Below, in pieces: positions 25,256 to 32,964 of a stretch of 40,452 bases of DNA. Within the stretch, counting starts at the first letter, position 1. Each line of letters begins with the position of its first letter. The position numbers and the translations under genes were made by a program. Below the pieces are notes generated by a model. That model had not been told where the DNA came from and did not search any database. It saw nothing but the letters and a program-made list of their open reading frames with translations. Origin of the DNA: a virus; the IMG/VR virus record IMGVR_UViG_3300042691_013910, positions 1-40,452 of that record, one strand, 5' to 3'.

Positions 25256-26062
25256 CTATCTGCTTCTCTTACGATTACCTTTACTGGACTTTAGTGCAGA
25301 ACGGTTGGGCTTGCTTGCTTTAGTTTGAGGAGTTTTCTTTGCTTGAGGATTACGCTGATTTCTATACAGACGAGACTCGTCCATAGCAGACTGCTTTCCC
25401 TGGAAGTAAATCTGGGTTGTACGAACAACTCGATACAGAGTTTCACGAGCAATTGGGGTAAAGGCTCCGATGTCAGCAGTACCACGAGGCTTGGCATCTA
25501 AAACTTCACGGATGTAACAGCCTTTACAAGTGCGGGCTTTAAATGCACCCCATTCAGTAGGGGTAACTTGATAGTAATTATAAAAAAGTCCGTCTCTAAA
25601 AACAACGGTCAAAACTTGTCTAGCCTTGTCATAACCAGCAGCAACTGTGCGAGGTCTTTGATAATTTGTAGTTGAAGTTGGGACTACAGAAAGCGGAGCA
25701 GGTCCAGCAAAATCTTCTTCGTATCCTGGAAGGTTCTTATAAACAGTTGGTTCGTAATATTCGCCAGCAGTGATGTCTTCACTTAAATCTTCTGAGTCAT
25801 ACTCATCGTTATAAATAGCAATAGCGTCATAAGTAGAACCTGCACTTGCTACTGGGAGTCCCTGAAGAGGATTTACTGTTTTACCCTTTAGTTCTCCAGA
25901 GTCGTATTTTCCAAGTAGTTGTCTAAAGTCAGACATTTCTCGGTCATTTAAACCGATGCCATAAACAGAAGTAGCGGGGTCCATGAACCCATAGAGTTCC
26001 TCAGAAGGAGGCAACACAGGTGCTGTCTTCTTCTTTGGTCCTTGATTCATGGACCTCGCCAC
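25256..26062 (-). CDS. KTSC-domain protein
   Basis: The GTG start (268 residues) is preferred because AAGGAG lies five bases upstream; the internal ATG at codon 5 is poorer. Residues about 139-190 (VAAGYDKARQVLTVVFRDG, then YNYYQVTPTEWGAF and GCYIREVLD) match the KTSC domain: a YD...L-x-V-x-F-x-x-G strand pair, Y-x-Y-x-x-V, and a helix leading to an S/C-x-G-x-Y segment. KTSC domains are small and often fused to nucleic-acid related modules; their function is unclear. The N-terminal half is acidic and poorly structured, and the C-terminus is strongly basic (SALKSSKGNRKRSR). Confidence 0.75.
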   Translation of the reverse strand: MARSMNQGPKKKTAPVLPPSEELYGFMDPATSVYGIGLNDREMSDFRQLLGKYDSGELKGKTVNPLQGLPVASAGSTYDAIAIYNDEYDSEDLSEDITAGEYYEPTVYKNLPGYEEDFAGPAPLSVVPTSTTNYQRPRTVAAGYDKARQVLTVVFRDGLFYNYYQVTPTEWGAFKARTCKGCYIREVLDAKPRGTADIGAFTPIARETLYRVVRTTQIYFQGKQSAMDESRLYRNQRNPQAKKTPQTKASKPNRSALKSSKGNRKRSR

Positions 26063-26076
26063 GGTAACTCCTTAAA

Positions 26077-26772
26077 TTAAGAGGCTGTCGCCCAAGGAGT
26101 GATTGTAACTGCTGCACCAGGGACAACGCTGTTTTGTCCAGGTGTAAGTGATTGTGTCTTAATGGTTGCGGCTGCACCAGCAAGAGTTCCAGTTGCATTG
26201 ACTCCAGTTGTATCAGCAACTGTGAATCCTGAACCTGAAATCGTAATCTGACCAGAACCTGCCGAACCTGTTACGGTCCAAGTACCAATTGCATACGCTG
26301 GAAGATTTACAGGTGCTTCTCCAGCAGGAGTTCCTGTGAAGATTTGAACCTTAGTTCCAGTTGGGTAATTGGTGTGTGCATTTGTTGCGTATACGACAGC
26401 AACCGTTGTGCTTGTAGCGTTAAAGCGTGTGATGTCTGTCTTGGTGTTAGTTGCTGCAGAGGCTGTAGTTACAGTCAATGAAGCATCCTTCATAGCATCT
26501 TGTGCTAGAGCGGTTGCAAATCCACGTACATCTGGGACAAGTACGTAGTCAGTTGCTCCTGCTACATCTTCACCAGTGGTATTTGGATTGTATTGTGGAT
26601 AACCGTTCCATCCTGAAAGAGCGATGATGTGGTTATCAAGTGCTGGGTCTAGACGGTTAGCCAACGCGTCTGGACGAGCATCATTTGGCTGCATCGGCAT
26701 GTTACCCCAGACGAAGTCGATTGCGACCTCACCTTTGGTATCAAGAAGATTGCCGTTATTGTTTACTGCCAT
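26077..26772 (-). CDS. Putative virion protein, Ala/Thr-rich
   Basis: The 231-residue protein has an N-terminal segment NLLDTKGEVAIDFVWGNMPM followed by PQYNPNTTGEDVAGATDYVL. A long Thr/Ala/Gly beta-rich part (TVTGSAGSGQITISGSGFTV, VNATGTLAGAAATI) resembles Ig-like or decoration domains of phage virions. There is no signal peptide. GAGGAAA precedes the ATG, which lies within the end of the upstream gene. A head-decoration or fibre-like protein is plausible, but no family is recognised. Confidence 0.65.
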   Translation of the reverse strand: MAVNNNGNLLDTKGEVAIDFVWGNMPMQPNDARPDALANRLDPALDNHIIALSGWNGYPQYNPNTTGEDVAGATDYVLVPDVRGFATALAQDAMKDASLTVTTASAATNTKTDITRFNATSTTVAVVYATNAHTNYPTGTKVQIFTGTPAGEAPVNLPAYAIGTWTVTGSAGSGQITISGSGFTVADTTGVNATGTLAGAAATIKTQSLTPGQNSVVPGAAVTITPWATAS

Positions 26773-27008
26773 TCTTCTATTTCCTCACATTCATGAATGT
26801 TAAGACTCTCTCTGCCTAGAACCTCGCCACAGTCGCGACATCTGAAGAGGCGGTATTCGTCAAGTGCTTCGTGCAAGGAGTCCGAGTGTTCGACTACTAC
26901 TTCCATTTGAGGTTGTTTTAAAACCTCAGCAGGAAAGGGTCCTACAGGATGATGAGCCTTGTCAGGGACGGGGTGTCCCTGTACTGCAAATTTTCTTATA
27001 ACTTTCAC
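26763..27008 (-). CDS. Small putative Zn-binding protein
   Basis: The start is GTG, overlapping the upstream TGA as GTGA. The C-terminal third of the 81-residue protein reads FRCRDCGEVLGRESLNIHEC, a CxxC ... HxC arrangement that could hold one zinc ion. The N-terminal part is mixed (MKVIRKFAVQGHPVPDKAHH). It is co-translated with another Cys-rich small protein just upstream. Possible roles are protein or nucleic-acid binding. No named family is recognised. Confidence 0.65.
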   Translation of the reverse strand: MKVIRKFAVQGHPVPDKAHHPVGPFPAEVLKQPQMEVVVEHSDSLHEALDEYRLFRCRDCGEVLGRESLNIHECEEIEEWQ

Positions 27009-27283
27009 TCTGCATCAGGCTCAACTGCTAATGCTTTTTTCGAAGACTTCTTTACGGGTTTTGAATCTTCTTTTGGCGACTCAACTTGTTCTGCATCTTT
27101 TGGAGCGAGGGCGGCGATAGTTTCTTGAAGATAGTCGTCAAAGCCATCGGCTTTGGGTAGGTGTCCTGCTTTCATGCGAGGACGTAAAAATGCTGGGATG
27201 CAGGGTATGCAGTACGGGATGGACTGCGACTCTGTAGGTTGATAAATATAAGCAGCAGCATTACTGCAGTTAGAACACTTCAT
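27005..27283 (-). CDS. Small Zn-ribbon-like protein
   Basis: The N-terminus CSNCSNAAAYIYQP and then PYCIPCIPAFLRPR give two CxxC pairs, a compact zinc-ribbon-like arrangement. The remainder is acidic and then Lys-rich (ESPKEDSKPVKKSSKKALAV), probably flexible. The product has 92 residues. AAGGAG lies before the ATG, and the stop overlaps the next gene. The CxxC layout resembles small Zn-binding proteins of actinophages, but a specific family is not claimed. Confidence 0.7.
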   Translation of the reverse strand: MKCSNCSNAAAYIYQPTESQSIPYCIPCIPAFLRPRMKAGHLPKADGFDDYLQETIAALAPKDAEQVESPKEDSKPVKKSSKKALAVEPDAE

Positions 27284-27298
27284 TTGTACTCCTTAAGA

Positions 27299-27580
27299 TT
27301 AGCAATCCCACTTACGTAGGGCTAATGCCTTGCGTGTTGGTTTTCCGTTCTTTTCCATTGGTCCTGGCATACCGCCCATACGTGCACAGAATGACTTGCG
27401 ACGATTAGCGGACTTCTTTGATTTCTTTGCTTGAGCAGCAGAGACTGGCGGTTTTAAATCAGAACCAGGATTCTGACGCTCATAAGACTTGCGTCCCTTT
27501 TCGTTCAAACCACCTTTTGAGTTCTTGCCCTCTTTACGAGTCCAAGCAGCAGTTTTGTTTGAAGTCTTTTTACTTGCCAC
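27299..27580 (-). CDS. DUF6321-like small basic protein
   Basis: The GTG start overlaps the stop of the upstream 44-codon gene by 11 bases and gives 93 residues. The extension to an ATG at 27649 would add 23 residues lying inside that gene. The core AAWTRKEGKNSKGGLNEKGR, SYERQNPGSDLKPPVS, KKSANRRKSFCARMGGMPGP and PTRKALALRKWDC is one I recognise from a family annotated DUF6321 in aquatic phages and large viruses. It is very basic, with Cys near RKSFCARM and at the C-terminus. Function is unknown. The preceding gene has a strong AAGGAG, so the two are co-translated. Confidence 0.85.
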   Translation of the reverse strand: MASKKTSNKTAAWTRKEGKNSKGGLNEKGRKSYERQNPGSDLKPPVSAAQAKKSKKSANRRKSFCARMGGMPGPMEKNGKPTRKALALRKWDC

Positions 27581-27704
27581 TTGGCTTCTTCTTGCCTTTA
27601 CGAAGTGCTTTGAAGTCTGCTGCGTCAATTGCTTTCTTGTTACCTGCAACAGAAGCGATTTTCATTTGCTTTGCTGTAAGTGGTTTCTTTTTTGCTGTTG
27701 CCAT
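27570..27704 (-). CDS. 44-residue Lys/Ala-rich protein
   Basis: Direct translation gives MATAKKKPLTAKQMKIASVA, a polar middle and a tail of Lys and Gly. AAGGAG lies seven bases upstream, the best site in the neighbourhood. The TAA is followed within the overlap by the GTG of the DUF6321-like gene. I recall the LTAKQ-x-KIA-x-VAG-x-x-x-KI-x-x-x-DF-x-x-LR text as a recurring microprotein in aquatic phages. No function is known. It is too short for most gene callers. Confidence 0.75.
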   Translation of the reverse strand: MATAKKKPLTAKQMKIASVAGNKKAIDAADFKALRKGKKKPSGK

Positions 27705-28381
27705 TATTTGCTCCTTGGACGACGTGCTGCTTTTGGAGTTGCTTTAGCAGCAGGGGTTGATGTTGATGAATAAGCAGGGTTTCGTGTAGCACGTCCTGTC
27801 TTAGGGTCACGAATTACTGGTGCAACTTTAGTTGTTCCGCTTGGAACTTCTGGAGTTGCAGTAGAACGTTGCGGAGTTGTAGGTGCTACTTGAGTAGGTT
27901 GACCTGGAGTTGTAGAAGAACGACGACGTGTAGTTGGCTTGTTGTAATTAACACTCATCTCTCCATTTTGTCCCATGGTAAATGAGCCAACACGCTTGCC
28001 TTTTCCTAATTGTTCAATACCAGAAAATGTTGCACTGGTTTTAGCAAGTTCATGGCTTTGCTTTAACTTAGTCATTGACCTTTCATGACTACGAGTTGCT
28101 TTGCCTTGTTTTTCAGCATGAGCCATACCACGTGACTGTAGTTCAAGAGCATGGGACTGTTTCATTCCCAACATGTCACGTTCGTGACCTTGCTTTCTAG
28201 TATCACGAGCAGTCTGAAGACCGTGTTGTACAGCCATCATCTCTAAACGATTGTTAAGACCTGCTTGTTCTGCACGGCGGTCTTTACGCTTTTCAATAGC
28301 CGAGTTAACAAGGTCTGTTAAAGGCTGTAACGGATTACCTGCACCCTGGGGTGCTCCAAAGCCAACTTGATTAAGTGCCAT
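27704..28381 (-). CDS. Coiled, basic, repetitive low-complexity protein
   Basis: The ATG giving 225 residues (MALNQVGFGAPQG) is supported by GGAGA eight bases upstream; a longer frame to 28438 lacks such a site. Residues about 40-125 are rich in Gln, His, Lys, Met and Arg (QGHERDMLGMKQSHALELQ), predicting a helical or coiled region. The C-terminal 80 residues are Thr/Pro/Arg-rich (TPGQPTQVAPTTPQRSTATP) and end in RRPRSK. No family is recognised. A virion-internal or DNA-associated protein is possible by composition, but this is inference. Confidence 0.65.
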   Translation of the reverse strand: MALNQVGFGAPQGAGNPLQPLTDLVNSAIEKRKDRRAEQAGLNNRLEMMAVQHGLQTARDTRKQGHERDMLGMKQSHALELQSRGMAHAEKQGKATRSHERSMTKLKQSHELAKTSATFSGIEQLGKGKRVGSFTMGQNGEMSVNYNKPTTRRRSSTTPGQPTQVAPTTPQRSTATPEVPSGTTKVAPVIRDPKTGRATRNPAYSSTSTPAAKATPKAARRPRSK

Positions 28382-28385
28382 GAGT

Positions 28386-28760
28386 TTATTCTCCCCTGCT
28401 TTTTGTTTTTTTGGTGCTAAGTGCCTTAATAGCCTCAAGAATAATTATGTGGTTCTGTTGGCGGGCTATTTCAGCCTCTTCCAACTTCTGTTCTAACCTG
28501 TCCTGACGCTTTTCAATACGTTGGACGGTGTCTTTTAGGGACTTACCCCCGTTGTTGGATAGTTCCCCATCCAGTTTATTCAAACGCTCCATAACGCCTG
28601 GAGTAGCGTCTCTACCTATTGCTGCTTCTTCCCCTTCCCAATCTCTCATAAACTTATGCCATGTACCAAACAAAATACTCAACTTTCTGATAAACCAACC
28701 CAAGATGGCTCCCCCTCCGAGGACAATACCGATAATTACTGACCAAGTTTCTAGAGCCAT
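28386..28760 (-). CDS. Membrane-anchored coiled-coil protein (DUF2746-like)
   Basis: The N-terminus has a transmembrane helix (WSVIIGIVLGGGAILGWFI, residues about 6-24). It is followed by an amphipathic segment (FGTWHKFMRDWEGEEAAIGR) and a C-terminal coiled coil (VQRIEKRQDRLEQKLEEAEI). The 124-residue layout recalls DUF2746-type membrane proteins of actinobacteriophages, which lie near lysis genes. AAGGACT precedes the ATG. It sits beside two more small membrane proteins, so it probably belongs to the lysis or membrane-targeting block. Holin activity itself is not shown. Confidence 0.7.
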   Translation of the reverse strand: MALETWSVIIGIVLGGGAILGWFIRKLSILFGTWHKFMRDWEGEEAAIGRDATPGVMERLNKLDGELSNNGGKSLKDTVQRIEKRQDRLEQKLEEAEIARQQNHIIILEAIKALSTKKTKSRGE

Positions 28761-28772
28761 CTTGTGTAGTCC

Positions 28773-29063
28773 TTACTTAACTGCTTTTTTTGCTGGTGCT
28801 TTTTTGGCTGCAGATGCAAGTTTCTTTTCTGCTTCTGCTGCTACTGCTGTTGCTACGCGACCAAATGCTGGGTCTTTCTTATTAGCCCAACGAAGTGCTG
28901 TTGGGATTAGTGAGCCCCAAAGTGCGTTTGCTACAAGTAGCCATTCTCCTGAACCAAAATCAAGTGGGCTTGAAATGCCGCTTGTTTGGGTAACAATCAT
29001 CACTGCTGCAATTACTTGGCCTAGCAAGTTGCGAGCATACGATTCAATTGCTGCTTTGTTCAT
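28773..29063 (-). CDS. Putative holin, two membrane segments
   Basis: The 96-residue protein has a first hydrophobic segment (LLGQVIAAVMIVTQTSGI) and a second (WLLVANALWGSLIPTALRW), followed by NKKDPAFGRVA and a Lys/Ala-rich cytoplasmic tail. Two membrane helices with a basic C-terminus are a class II-type holin plan, and the EWLLVANALW...IP...KKDPAFGR text recalls small membrane proteins of aquatic phages. AGGAG lies before the ATG. Neighbouring membrane proteins and the CHAP endolysin upstream support a lysis role. Confidence 0.7.
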   Translation of the reverse strand: MNKAAIESYARNLLGQVIAAVMIVTQTSGISSPLDFGSGEWLLVANALWGSLIPTALRWANKKDPAFGRVATAVAAEAEKKLASAAKKAPAKKAVK

Positions 29064-29102
29064 TTATATCTCCTAAATGTGTCAGTTAGACACAGTTAAA
29101 GT

Positions 29103-29270
29103 TTAATCCTCTTCTTTGTTCCTCAAAGGGTAAGTAATTCCCCAAAGAACTATTGTTCCTACGGTTGCCCAGCCAACTACTGATTTTGCCGAGCCATCAA
29201 GCACCACCCAGGCAATAAACATGCCTAGTAGTGTCCAAGACTGTTCAATAAAGTCTCTTAATATTTTCAA
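29103..29270 (-). CDS. 55-residue two-helix membrane protein with TTG start
   Basis: Direct translation from TTG gives KILRDFIEQSWTLLGMFIAW, a second hydrophobic segment (VVGWATVGTIVLWGITYPL), and a polar end (RNKEED). The TTG overlaps the TGA of the 920-residue gene, and TTAGGAG lies upstream at usable spacing, so re-initiation is likely. It has the size and shape of a small holin or antiholin and precedes the other holin candidate. The function is inferred from topology and context. Its shortness and non-ATG start make it easy to miss. Confidence 0.65.
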   Translation of the reverse strand: MKILRDFIEQSWTLLGMFIAWVVLDGSAKSVVGWATVGTIVLWGITYPLRNKEED

Positions 29271-32029
29271 GGCTTACGTCTCCTAACGCCTTTAAGTTCG
29301 CCAGTGGGCCCACCACCGCCACCTGAGTTACCCCCACCTGAAGGTGCAGATGGAGCACTACCACCAGTTGCAAGTCCGACTGCATTTAGTGCTGCACCAG
29401 TTGCGACAACGGTTGCGACGACCATCTTCTCGGCTTCTTCACGTTCTTCTGGCGACATATCTGCACCGATACTTCCAAGTGCAAGGAGAACTTGACCTGG
29501 GTCTTCAAATACTGCGCCTAATAGTTCTGCGGGATTTTGTAACACTTCTAATGCTGCAGCAACTTCAGCAGTAATTATGACAGCATTTCCATTTTCGTCA
29601 GTACGAACATCTACAGGTGTAGCAGGTGGTAAATCTTCGTATGTAATTCCCGCTTCTTTAATTGCTTCAGATGAAAGTGCTTCACCTGGTGCTAACGAAG
29701 ATACAAGAGCCTCTGCTACAACAGCCTTTTCTTCAGCCGTTAACTTTCCGTCTGACAATGCTTCACTTATTACAGTTTCGGGTGTAGGCTCTGGTTCAGG
29801 TTCAACGTTAGGAGTATCTTGTGTTTCTTCCGACTGATTTTCTTGCTGTGGGTTGTCTGTTTCTGGCTCTGTTGATTCTTCAGGTTGGGGTTCGGGAGAA
29901 GACTCGTCAGTTTCGTCGTTTTCTTCAGGGGTTGTGGGCTCTGTCTCTGGCTCTTCTGGGGTTGATGGCTCTTCTGAGTCTGTAGGTTCTTCTGATGGTT
30001 GTTCTTCAGGTGTTTGATTTGAGTCAGAAGGCTCTTCTTCATTATCGGAGGGTGAGTCCTCAGGTTGCTCAGGTTGCTCAGGCTCTGGCTCTGTCTCAGG
30101 GTCGTCAACAGGTGGCTCTTCAGGATTTGGTTCAGGCTCAGGCTGAGGTTCAGGAGTAACAGGTGTCGGAGTTGGTTCTGGGGTTGGTTCTGGGTTTGGT
30201 GTTGGGGTTGGCTCTGGCTGTGGTTCTGGGGCTGGTTGTGGGGATGGCTCTGGTACGGGCGTGGGAGCAGGATTGGGCTGAGAGGCTTGGGATTGCTGAA
30301 CAGAAGCAATTACGGCAATGGCTGAAGACACTGTGGAAGTAGCCTCACTAGCCTTTTGAACTGCTGTGTTTGCTGCTGCATCTGCTGCTGCTAAAGCGGT
30401 AGTTGCATTTGTTTCTGCAGTTACTTGTGCTGCTTGAGCAGTTGTAAGAGTTTCTTGTTCTGTTGTAAGAGTTGCTTGTTCTGTTGTAAGGGTTGTTTGA
30501 GCGGTTGTTAGGTTTGTCTCCGCAGTTGTTTTTGCTTCTGTAAGAGTTGTTAATACCGCAGTCTCTGTAGCAACAACCTCTGTTTGGGCTGCTATCTGTG
30601 CAGTTAAGGTTTCATTAGTTACGTTTGTCATCGGTTGGACTGCTTCACCAGCAGCCTCACGCACACCAATGCGAGGTCCGTTGTAAAGGTTGGTTGTATT
30701 CCCAGAAACACTTCCAACACCTGCCCATTCCCCAGTTGTAGGGTTAACAGTCATTGTCCAGTTAACGTTTGTAATAGGGCCGTTGTTGTCCCCAAATCGG
30801 TGTAAATCCCAATCTACGGCTAAAGTTGTTTCGGTTGTAGTTACGGTAATAGAAGCACCTGGACCAGCACTCATAAAATCAGAGGCGTAAACAGAGATAT
30901 GAGCACCTGCTGGGAAATCCCACCAGTTATAGTCACCAGTACCAAAAGTAATAGTTGCTTTTGAAGTTACGTAGATTTGGCTATTAGTGCCTTGTCCTTC
31001 ATAAACGGTATCGCCCATTTTAATGTCAAAAGGCGTTTGTATTTTGGTTGCTGCATCCCACATGGCAGGAAGAGTTGTTGTAGTGACTGTTGGAGTCTCT
31101 GGAGCAACAGGTGCTACATACCCTTCGGTAGTGTAGGTCTTGGTATCTGAAGGCGTATTTTGGAGAGTAGTTAGTTCGTTTGTTTCTTGAGTAACCACGG
31201 TTTGTTGAGCCTGAACAGCAGTGGTGGCTTGTTGAACATCTTCTTGACGAGCAGCAACTTCAGCAGTCGCTGTAATTACTACGGCTGTTTGAGTGTCTAC
31301 TGCGTTTTGAGCAGTGGCTGTTGTTGCAGCAGCAGTCTCTGCAATTGCTACAGCAACAACGGCTGAATCAGAAGCAGCAACGGCTGCCACAATTGCTGTT
31401 TGAGCCTCTTCAATTCTTGCTTGAGCATTTGTAACTGCGGTTACGACAGTCGTATCTGAAGATACTGGTGTTGGAAGATTAGTTGTGGCACTATTTAAGT
31501 CTTGTTGAGCCTGTGTTGTTGTTACATTTGCGGACTCGATTTTGTTATTAACGGAGGTGACTGATGGACTTTCAGAACTGGCAGGAGTGGGCGTGGACTC
31601 TGTTGTGCTTGGGGACGGGGATTGTTCTGGGGACGGTGTGGACACGGGAGCCGTTGAAGTCGCAGGTGAAGGTTCTGCAGTCACTGTTGGCTCAGGAGCG
31701 GGTGAAGAACTTGGAGTTGGCTCAGGAGTTGAAGTGGTCGAAGGCGAAGGTGATGGCTCAAGAGTCTGACCTTGACCGCTTGAATTCGAAGTGGTTGTGG
31801 AAGGAGTAGGCGATGGAGCAGATGTTGTGGTTTCTGTTTGGCTTGGGATTGGGGTTGGCTCTGGACTGGGTGTTGGTGAAGGCGATGCTTCGCCCTGTGA
31901 AGTCTCGCCTTGATTACTTGGAGGCGGAGTTGTCGACTCTTCGGCGTAAGTAGTCTCTGTTCGCATAATCGTGTAAACGAAAGCAAGTAAGAGAACAGCA
32001 AAAAATTGTTTAATTGCTTTCGGTAGCAA
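29267..32029 (-). CDS. Exported 920-residue Pro/Thr/Glu-rich surface protein
   Basis: The TTG start follows an in-frame TAA directly and yields a good signal peptide: LPKAIKQFFAVLLLAFVYTI, then TTYA/EE as the cleavage site. Next come Ser/Thr/Pro repeats (to about 155), an Ala/Thr/Val-rich heptad region (160-300), and a compact beta-type domain (about 320-470; ITFGTGDYNWWDFPAGAHIS, VDWDLHRFGDNNGPITNVNW). A second Thr/Ala/Glu coil follows, then a long Pro-Glu-rich stretch. A C-terminal domain begins ALSDGKLTAEEKAVVAEALV; after it come a hydrophobic helix, a Gly run and RRRKP, resembling a membrane-anchor tail without LPxTG. The plan is that of a cell-surface protein, unusual in a phage lysis region. 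Confidence 0.8.
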   Translation of the reverse strand: MLPKAIKQFFAVLLLAFVYTIMRTETTYAEESTTPPPSNQGETSQGEASPSPTPSPEPTPIPSQTETTTSAPSPTPSTTTSNSSGQGQTLEPSPSPSTTSTPEPTPSSSPAPEPTVTAEPSPATSTAPVSTPSPEQSPSPSTTESTPTPASSESPSVTSVNNKIESANVTTTQAQQDLNSATTNLPTPVSSDTTVVTAVTNAQARIEEAQTAIVAAVAASDSAVVAVAIAETAAATTATAQNAVDTQTAVVITATAEVAARQEDVQQATTAVQAQQTVVTQETNELTTLQNTPSDTKTYTTEGYVAPVAPETPTVTTTTLPAMWDAATKIQTPFDIKMGDTVYEGQGTNSQIYVTSKATITFGTGDYNWWDFPAGAHISVYASDFMSAGPGASITVTTTETTLAVDWDLHRFGDNNGPITNVNWTMTVNPTTGEWAGVGSVSGNTTNLYNGPRIGVREAAGEAVQPMTNVTNETLTAQIAAQTEVVATETAVLTTLTEAKTTAETNLTTAQTTLTTEQATLTTEQETLTTAQAAQVTAETNATTALAAADAAANTAVQKASEATSTVSSAIAVIASVQQSQASQPNPAPTPVPEPSPQPAPEPQPEPTPTPNPEPTPEPTPTPVTPEPQPEPEPNPEEPPVDDPETEPEPEQPEQPEDSPSDNEEEPSDSNQTPEEQPSEEPTDSEEPSTPEEPETEPTTPEENDETDESSPEPQPEESTEPETDNPQQENQSEETQDTPNVEPEPEPTPETVISEALSDGKLTAEEKAVVAEALVSSLAPGEALSSEAIKEAGITYEDLPPATPVDVRTDENGNAVIITAEVAAALEVLQNPAELLGAVFEDPGQVLLALGSIGADMSPEEREEAEKMVVATVVATGAALNAVGLATGGSAPSAPSGGGNSGGGGGPTGELKGVRRRKP

Positions 32030-32046
32030 TTACGGAACGCCTCTCG

Positions 32047-32214
32047 TTAGTTCTTTTGAGGGACCCAGTTCCGATTAATAATCATTGGGAAAGATTTTCC
32101 ACTGTTAATGGATTCTCCCCGTACACCTTTGCCTGGACTTGACCACGAGATAATAGATGGCTTTTCTACCGATTTCATTTGAACGCTTGATATGTTGGCG
32201 TTCGGTCCGTTCAC
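32047..32214 (-). CDS. Candidate 55-residue protein filling a gap
   Basis: A GTG-started frame fills the interval between the lipoprotein and the 920-residue gene almost exactly. It reads NGPNANISSVQMKSVEKPSI and ends SFPMIINRNWVPQKN. An internal ATG would give 43 residues. There is no ribosome-binding site, but AATAAT lies exactly six bases before the GTG, the same spacing as the other apparent leaderless promoters here. The product is polar with no recognised motif. Real coding status is uncertain. Confidence 0.4.
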   Translation of the reverse strand: MNGPNANISSVQMKSVEKPSIISWSSPGKGVRGESINSGKSFPMIINRNWVPQKN

Positions 32215-32234
32215 GTAGTAATTATTGCAACACG

Positions 32235-32552
32235 TTACGTATTTGGTGGGCTAAACGATGGTGAAGGTAATGGTGGTTCAATATTTAAATCTGGGTCAAC
32301 ATCATCATCGCCCCATGAATCAGGTGTGTCTTGTTGTCCATTAGGGTCAGTAGACGGAAGTGGATTAACTGGAGTTGGATTTTGATTTGACTCTATGTTT
32401 GGCAACTTCCACTCAGGTGTGTTGATTGTTGCGTTTGGTATTTCCACATAGTTGTCGTGGATGTCATTAGTTACAGGTGCGTTTACAGAGCATCCAGTAA
32501 GTGCAAGAGTTAATAGAGGCAGAGCCACTAACATTCGGGGGTTAGTAATCAT
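32235..32552 (-). CDS. Phage-encoded lipoprotein
   Basis: The N-terminus ITNPRMLVALPLLTLALTGC is a lipoprotein signal peptide with lipobox LTGC, so Cys21 would be lipidated and the protein anchored outside the membrane. The rest is Pro/Asn/Asp-rich and likely flexible (EIPNATINTPEWKLPNIESN, PSPSFSPPNT). The product has 105 residues. A near-consensus promoter lies just upstream with the -10 six bases from the ATG, implying a leaderless mRNA. Possible roles are superinfection exclusion or lysis assistance. No family is recognised. Confidence 0.85.
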   Translation of the reverse strand: MITNPRMLVALPLLTLALTGCSVNAPVTNDIHDNYVEIPNATINTPEWKLPNIESNQNPTPVNPLPSTDPNGQQDTPDSWGDDDVDPDLNIEPPLPSPSFSPPNT

Positions 32553-32558
32553 TTGCGG

Positions 32559-32589
32559 ATTATAAACCCACTGTTATCAGATACGTCAA
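32559..32589 (-). promoter_or_regulatory. Near-consensus promoter of the lipoprotein gene, leaderless type
   Basis: On the minus strand TTGACG (-35), 19 bases, and TATAAT (-10) are followed by CCGCAA and the ATG. A start site seven bases after the -10 would fall on the A of the start codon. It is the best sigma-70-like promoter I can see in the window. Confidence 0.75.
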
Positions 32590-32660
32590 GGCGACACGAA
32601 CAGGTGTTTGATATGTCTAAATCTTGGGTATAGACTTCTTTTGCTTCTTCTATAGAAGTT

Positions 32661-32717
32661 TAAGACCTTAGGCTATCGGGTACGAATGTACCTTTTCGGG
32701 GATGGCCTAAGGTCTTA
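32661..32717 (-). other. Two-part hairpin after the 81-codon gene
   Basis: TAAGACCTTAGGC pairs perfectly over 13 bases with GCCTAAGGTCTTA. Inside it, GGTAC-GAAT-GTACC forms a second stem. It begins two bases after the stop codon of the 81-codon gene. A further palindrome (CTTCTATAGAAG) follows downstream. There is no U tract, so it is either a U-less terminator separating this gene from the lipoprotein promoter or a processed 3' end. Confidence 0.75.
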
Positions 32718-32718
32718 G

Positions 32719-32964
32719 TTAATTTACAGGCATACCAGTAAGACCTGATGGGTCTGATACTGATGCTGTTCCGCCTTCTTGATTAACTGCTTGAGGCTGT
32801 GATGCAGTCATGTGTCCGCCGTATCCACTCTGGGCAGCAACTTGAGTGGGATACATGCCCCACCAATAACCGTTGCCAACAAATCCTTTGTCAGGATTCA
32901 TCAACCCACGCTTACGTATCTCTGCCTCAGTTGTAGCAAACTGATTATTACTTAATGAACTCAT
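32719..32964 (-). CDS. Small hypothetical protein, Gly/Met/Trp-containing
   Basis: The 81-residue protein reads SSLSNNQFATTEAEIRKRGL, then a distinctive NGYWWGMYPTQVAAQSGYGG, and a polar C-terminus (SDPSGLTGMPVN). No membrane segment or signal peptide is present. Its start overlaps the stop of the upstream Cys/His protein by four bases, so the two are coupled. No family is recognised. Confidence 0.65.
   Translation of the reverse strand: MSSLSNNQFATTEAEIRKRGLMNPDKGFVGNGYWWGMYPTQVAAQSGYGGHMTASQPQAVNQEGGTASVSDPSGLTGMPVN

Noticed and set aside
30065-30325. Plus-strand Arg/Trp-rich frame opposite the Pro/Glu region of the 920-residue protein
   Set aside because: It is antisense to Pro-Glu repeats, with no start signal and an implausible composition.
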